64,000 nt of DNA from Alkalicoccus halolimnae (GTDB taxonomy: Bacteria; Bacillota; Bacilli; Bacillales; Salisediminibacteriaceae), in the NCBI RefSeq assembly GCF_008014775.2, contig NZ_CP144914.1, forward strand, positions 2,356,001 to 2,420,000, given 5' to 3'. Below are positions 62,593-64,000 of the stretch, in pieces; the stretch's first letter is position 1; each line of letters begins with the position of its first letter. Below the pieces are notes generated by a model. The model ran no database searches. It saw nothing but the letters and a program-made list of their open reading frames with translations, and was not told where the DNA came from. The position numbers and the translations under genes are program-made.

Positions 62593-63206
62593 TCAGATAG
62601 GATTCAGTAGTTTATGCCTAATAAACGCTTCTCCAGCTTAGCCGTGGTCGGATTTTCTGTTCACAGCATAAAAATGATCTTTTACCGGATAGGTTCCATT
62701 GCGGACCGTTCCTTCCCAGAATCAGGTGCCCCGTGAGGATCGTCGTTTCCTTCTGGCTAGACTGCTTCAACAAAAGCGGCATAGACCGGATACAGCACTG
62801 TGGCACCGTCCAGTCGAAGCAGTTCTTCTATTTGGAAGGAAGCCTCCCCATCGAGCCGGGCGATTGCTTCCTTATCGTCAAATGGTTCATATGTATACAA
62901 GTCGATGCCCCGTCCTTCTGTCATTTCCATATCATCCATGTACCATTCCCAGCCAACTGTTCCTCCTCCGGCCAGCAGTATAAGCAGCAGAGCTGCTCCG
63001 TAAAGCCGTTTTCTCCCCACAGCCGAAAGCTGCACAAATAACAGTACACCTGCCACCGCAGTAAACAGCACTGCCGACGTCAGGAGCATCGCCATCCACG
63101 CTGGATGCAGCTGAAAAAAAGTCAATAGAAGCGCTCCTACAAACGCAGTGAATAATGCTACACCTGCTGCGAGGATCAACGCAGCGGTCTTTGTTACCAT
63201 GGTCAT
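62593..63206 (-). pseudogene. Broken PstS-like substrate-binding membrane protein gene
   Basis: The intact N-terminal part (MTMVTKTAALILAAGVALFT...) has three or so hydrophobic helices, then a soluble part ending LLRLDGATVLYPVYAAFVEAV and TAG at 62757. A single base change (TAC/TAT to TAG) would give AVYPEG, as I recall in PstS-like domains. A second piece in another frame (WEGTVRNGTYPVKDHFYAVNRKSDHG, then a stop, then AGEAFIRHKLLNP) resembles the end of a periplasmic-binding-like domain (NGTYPVKDHFYAV). The middle is missing. This is therefore a gene with a nonsense codon and an internal deletion. Confidence 0.65.
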
Positions 63207-63279
63207 ACGTACCGCCCCCTCTATCCATCATTGTAAGTGACGTTTTAACTGCCAACAAGATGCATCGGGCAGGATTCCC

Positions 63280-64000
63280 TTACACCCACTCTCTTCCATG
63301 CTTACGAATGAAAGCAATATCGTTTATGTAATGGTCCAGGTGCCCTTCCTTTATCATTTTTTGAAAAGCTTCGTCACCCTCAGCTGCTTTTCGTTTCATG
63401 TACGTACAAAGCCCTTCCAGACGCAGCACTACCATTTCCAGATAATTTTCTTCTAATCCTTCTATACCGTAGGATGCAAAAAATAACTGCACTCTTTTTT
63501 TAATCCGTTCGGCATCGTATTCCGAATTATAATAAACGGCTTTCCCCGTTTCAGAATAATAAAGTCTGCTTAAAGGCACACACGTATAAAGGGTATAAGC
63601 GATATCCCAAAGTCTTGGTCCGGGAGCAGCAACGTCAAAATCGATAATACCAGCAGGCTTTCCTTGATTGAAAATGATATTGTACACCGCAAAATCATTG
63701 TGGCATATAACCTCTAAGTTATCCGGGGTTTTGTCCATCGGCTTCCATTCGTTTGGAATCGGAAAATCTTTTACAGCCTCGTGGTAAGAGCGTTGTTTTT
63801 CCGCTATTTCTTTTAAAACTTCATTCGACCACATGTATTCTTTTAAAGGGTAATTCCCAGCTTCTCCTTCAATAAATGACAATACCTCTCTATTTTGTTC
63901 ATCGATACCTAAAAACTTCGGCGTGAAATGGATTCCCCTCGTTTCTAAATGCTTTAATAATTCATGAATAAAGGGACTTTCCGGCTTTAACTCCCGGCGG
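63280..64000 (-). CDS. Aminoglycoside phosphotransferase (APH)-family protein, partial
   Basis: The gene runs off the right end of the window, so the N-terminus is missing. It ends ...IAFIRKHGREWV. The catalytic loop ICHNDFAVYNIIFNQ and metal-binding IIDFDVAAPGPRLWDIAYTL match the HxDxxxxN / D-F-D motifs of the choline-kinase/APH fold, which transfers ATP phosphate to small molecules. The open frame continues to the end (EREL...HFTPKFLGIDEQ). The substrate is not predictable from this part; resistance is only one option. Confidence 0.88.
   Translation of the reverse strand, partial: RRELKPESPFIHELLKHLETRGIHFTPKFLGIDEQNREVLSFIEGEAGNYPLKEYMWSNEVLKEIAEKQRSYHEAVKDFPIPNEWKPMDKTPDNLEVICHNDFAVYNIIFNQGKPAGIIDFDVAAPGPRLWDIAYTLYTCVPLSRLYYSETGKAVYYNSEYDAERIKKRVQLFFASYGIEGLEENYLEMVVLRLEGLCTYMKRKAAEGDEAFQKMIKEGHLDHYINDIAFIRKHGREWV

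Overview
The window looks like chromosomal DNA from a low-to-mid GC member of the Bacillaceae, probably a halophilic or alkaliphilic one. The signs are strong AAGGAGG-type ribosome binding sites, a class III (Firmicutes-type) fructose-bisphosphatase, the YhaM nuclease, a Bacillus-type Zur box, small-protein content typical of Bacillus relatives, and very acidic secreted and lipid-anchored proteins. No rRNA, tRNA, CRISPR array, phage module or transposase gene was found. The right end cuts through a gene for a phosphotransferase-family protein.

Layout. 1-6.4 kb: two wall-anchor-type surface proteins flank a two-gene ATP-grasp ligase / M20 peptidase operon. 6.6-12.2 kb: stress-protein genes (one a pseudogene), small proteins, two hotdog thioesterases and a secreted LVIVD-type propeller protein. 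12.9-17.9 kb: pyruvate carboxylase and an FAD-dependent oxidoreductase. 18.4-29.7 kb: a complete beta-glucoside/beta-glucan uptake and breakdown locus made of a glycoside phosphorylase, two ABC permeases, a binding protein, a YesL-like membrane protein, a LacI regulator, a GH1 beta-glucosidase and a ROK sugar kinase. Both of its promoters are readable and share one architecture: a consensus -35/-10, then a LacI-type operator, plus a cre-like site. 29.9-38.1 kb: small membrane proteins, a PPOX protein, a GNAT enzyme, a DUF4003-like protein, a hydrolase and a DrrAB-type ABC exporter. 38.4-40.8 kb: a zinc-linked island with a ZinT-like lipoprotein under a near-perfect Zur box, a CHRD surface protein and a histidine-rich protein with a weaker Zur-like box. 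41.6-64 kb: YhaM, several hydrolases, GNAT acetyltransferases, an orphan MurE-like ligase, a DUF2207 membrane protein, an MBL hydrolase, Fbp and a group of decaying genes.

The most striking feature is a family of structured, non-coding, transposon-like repeats. About 18 copies or fragments are scattered through the 64 kb. They are built from two related modules, here called A (left terminus GGCTACCTTGAAAATAAAG) and B (termini GGCTCTGTTAAAG). One B copy has an 8-bp target duplication and sits in the last codon of a universal stress protein gene. Removing it in silico restores the expected C-terminus and stop codon. An A+B copy also has an 8-bp duplication and now supplies the stop codon of a small membrane-protein gene. 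The copies carry no transposase, so they behave like MITEs. They interrupt or flank several transcription units, including the beta-glucan operon.

Another theme is gene decay: frameshifted or truncated genes for a universal stress protein, a GNAT enzyme, a GDSL esterase, a PstS-like binding protein and at least two unidentified proteins. Reading-frame calls in these regions depend on the base-level accuracy of the assembly.
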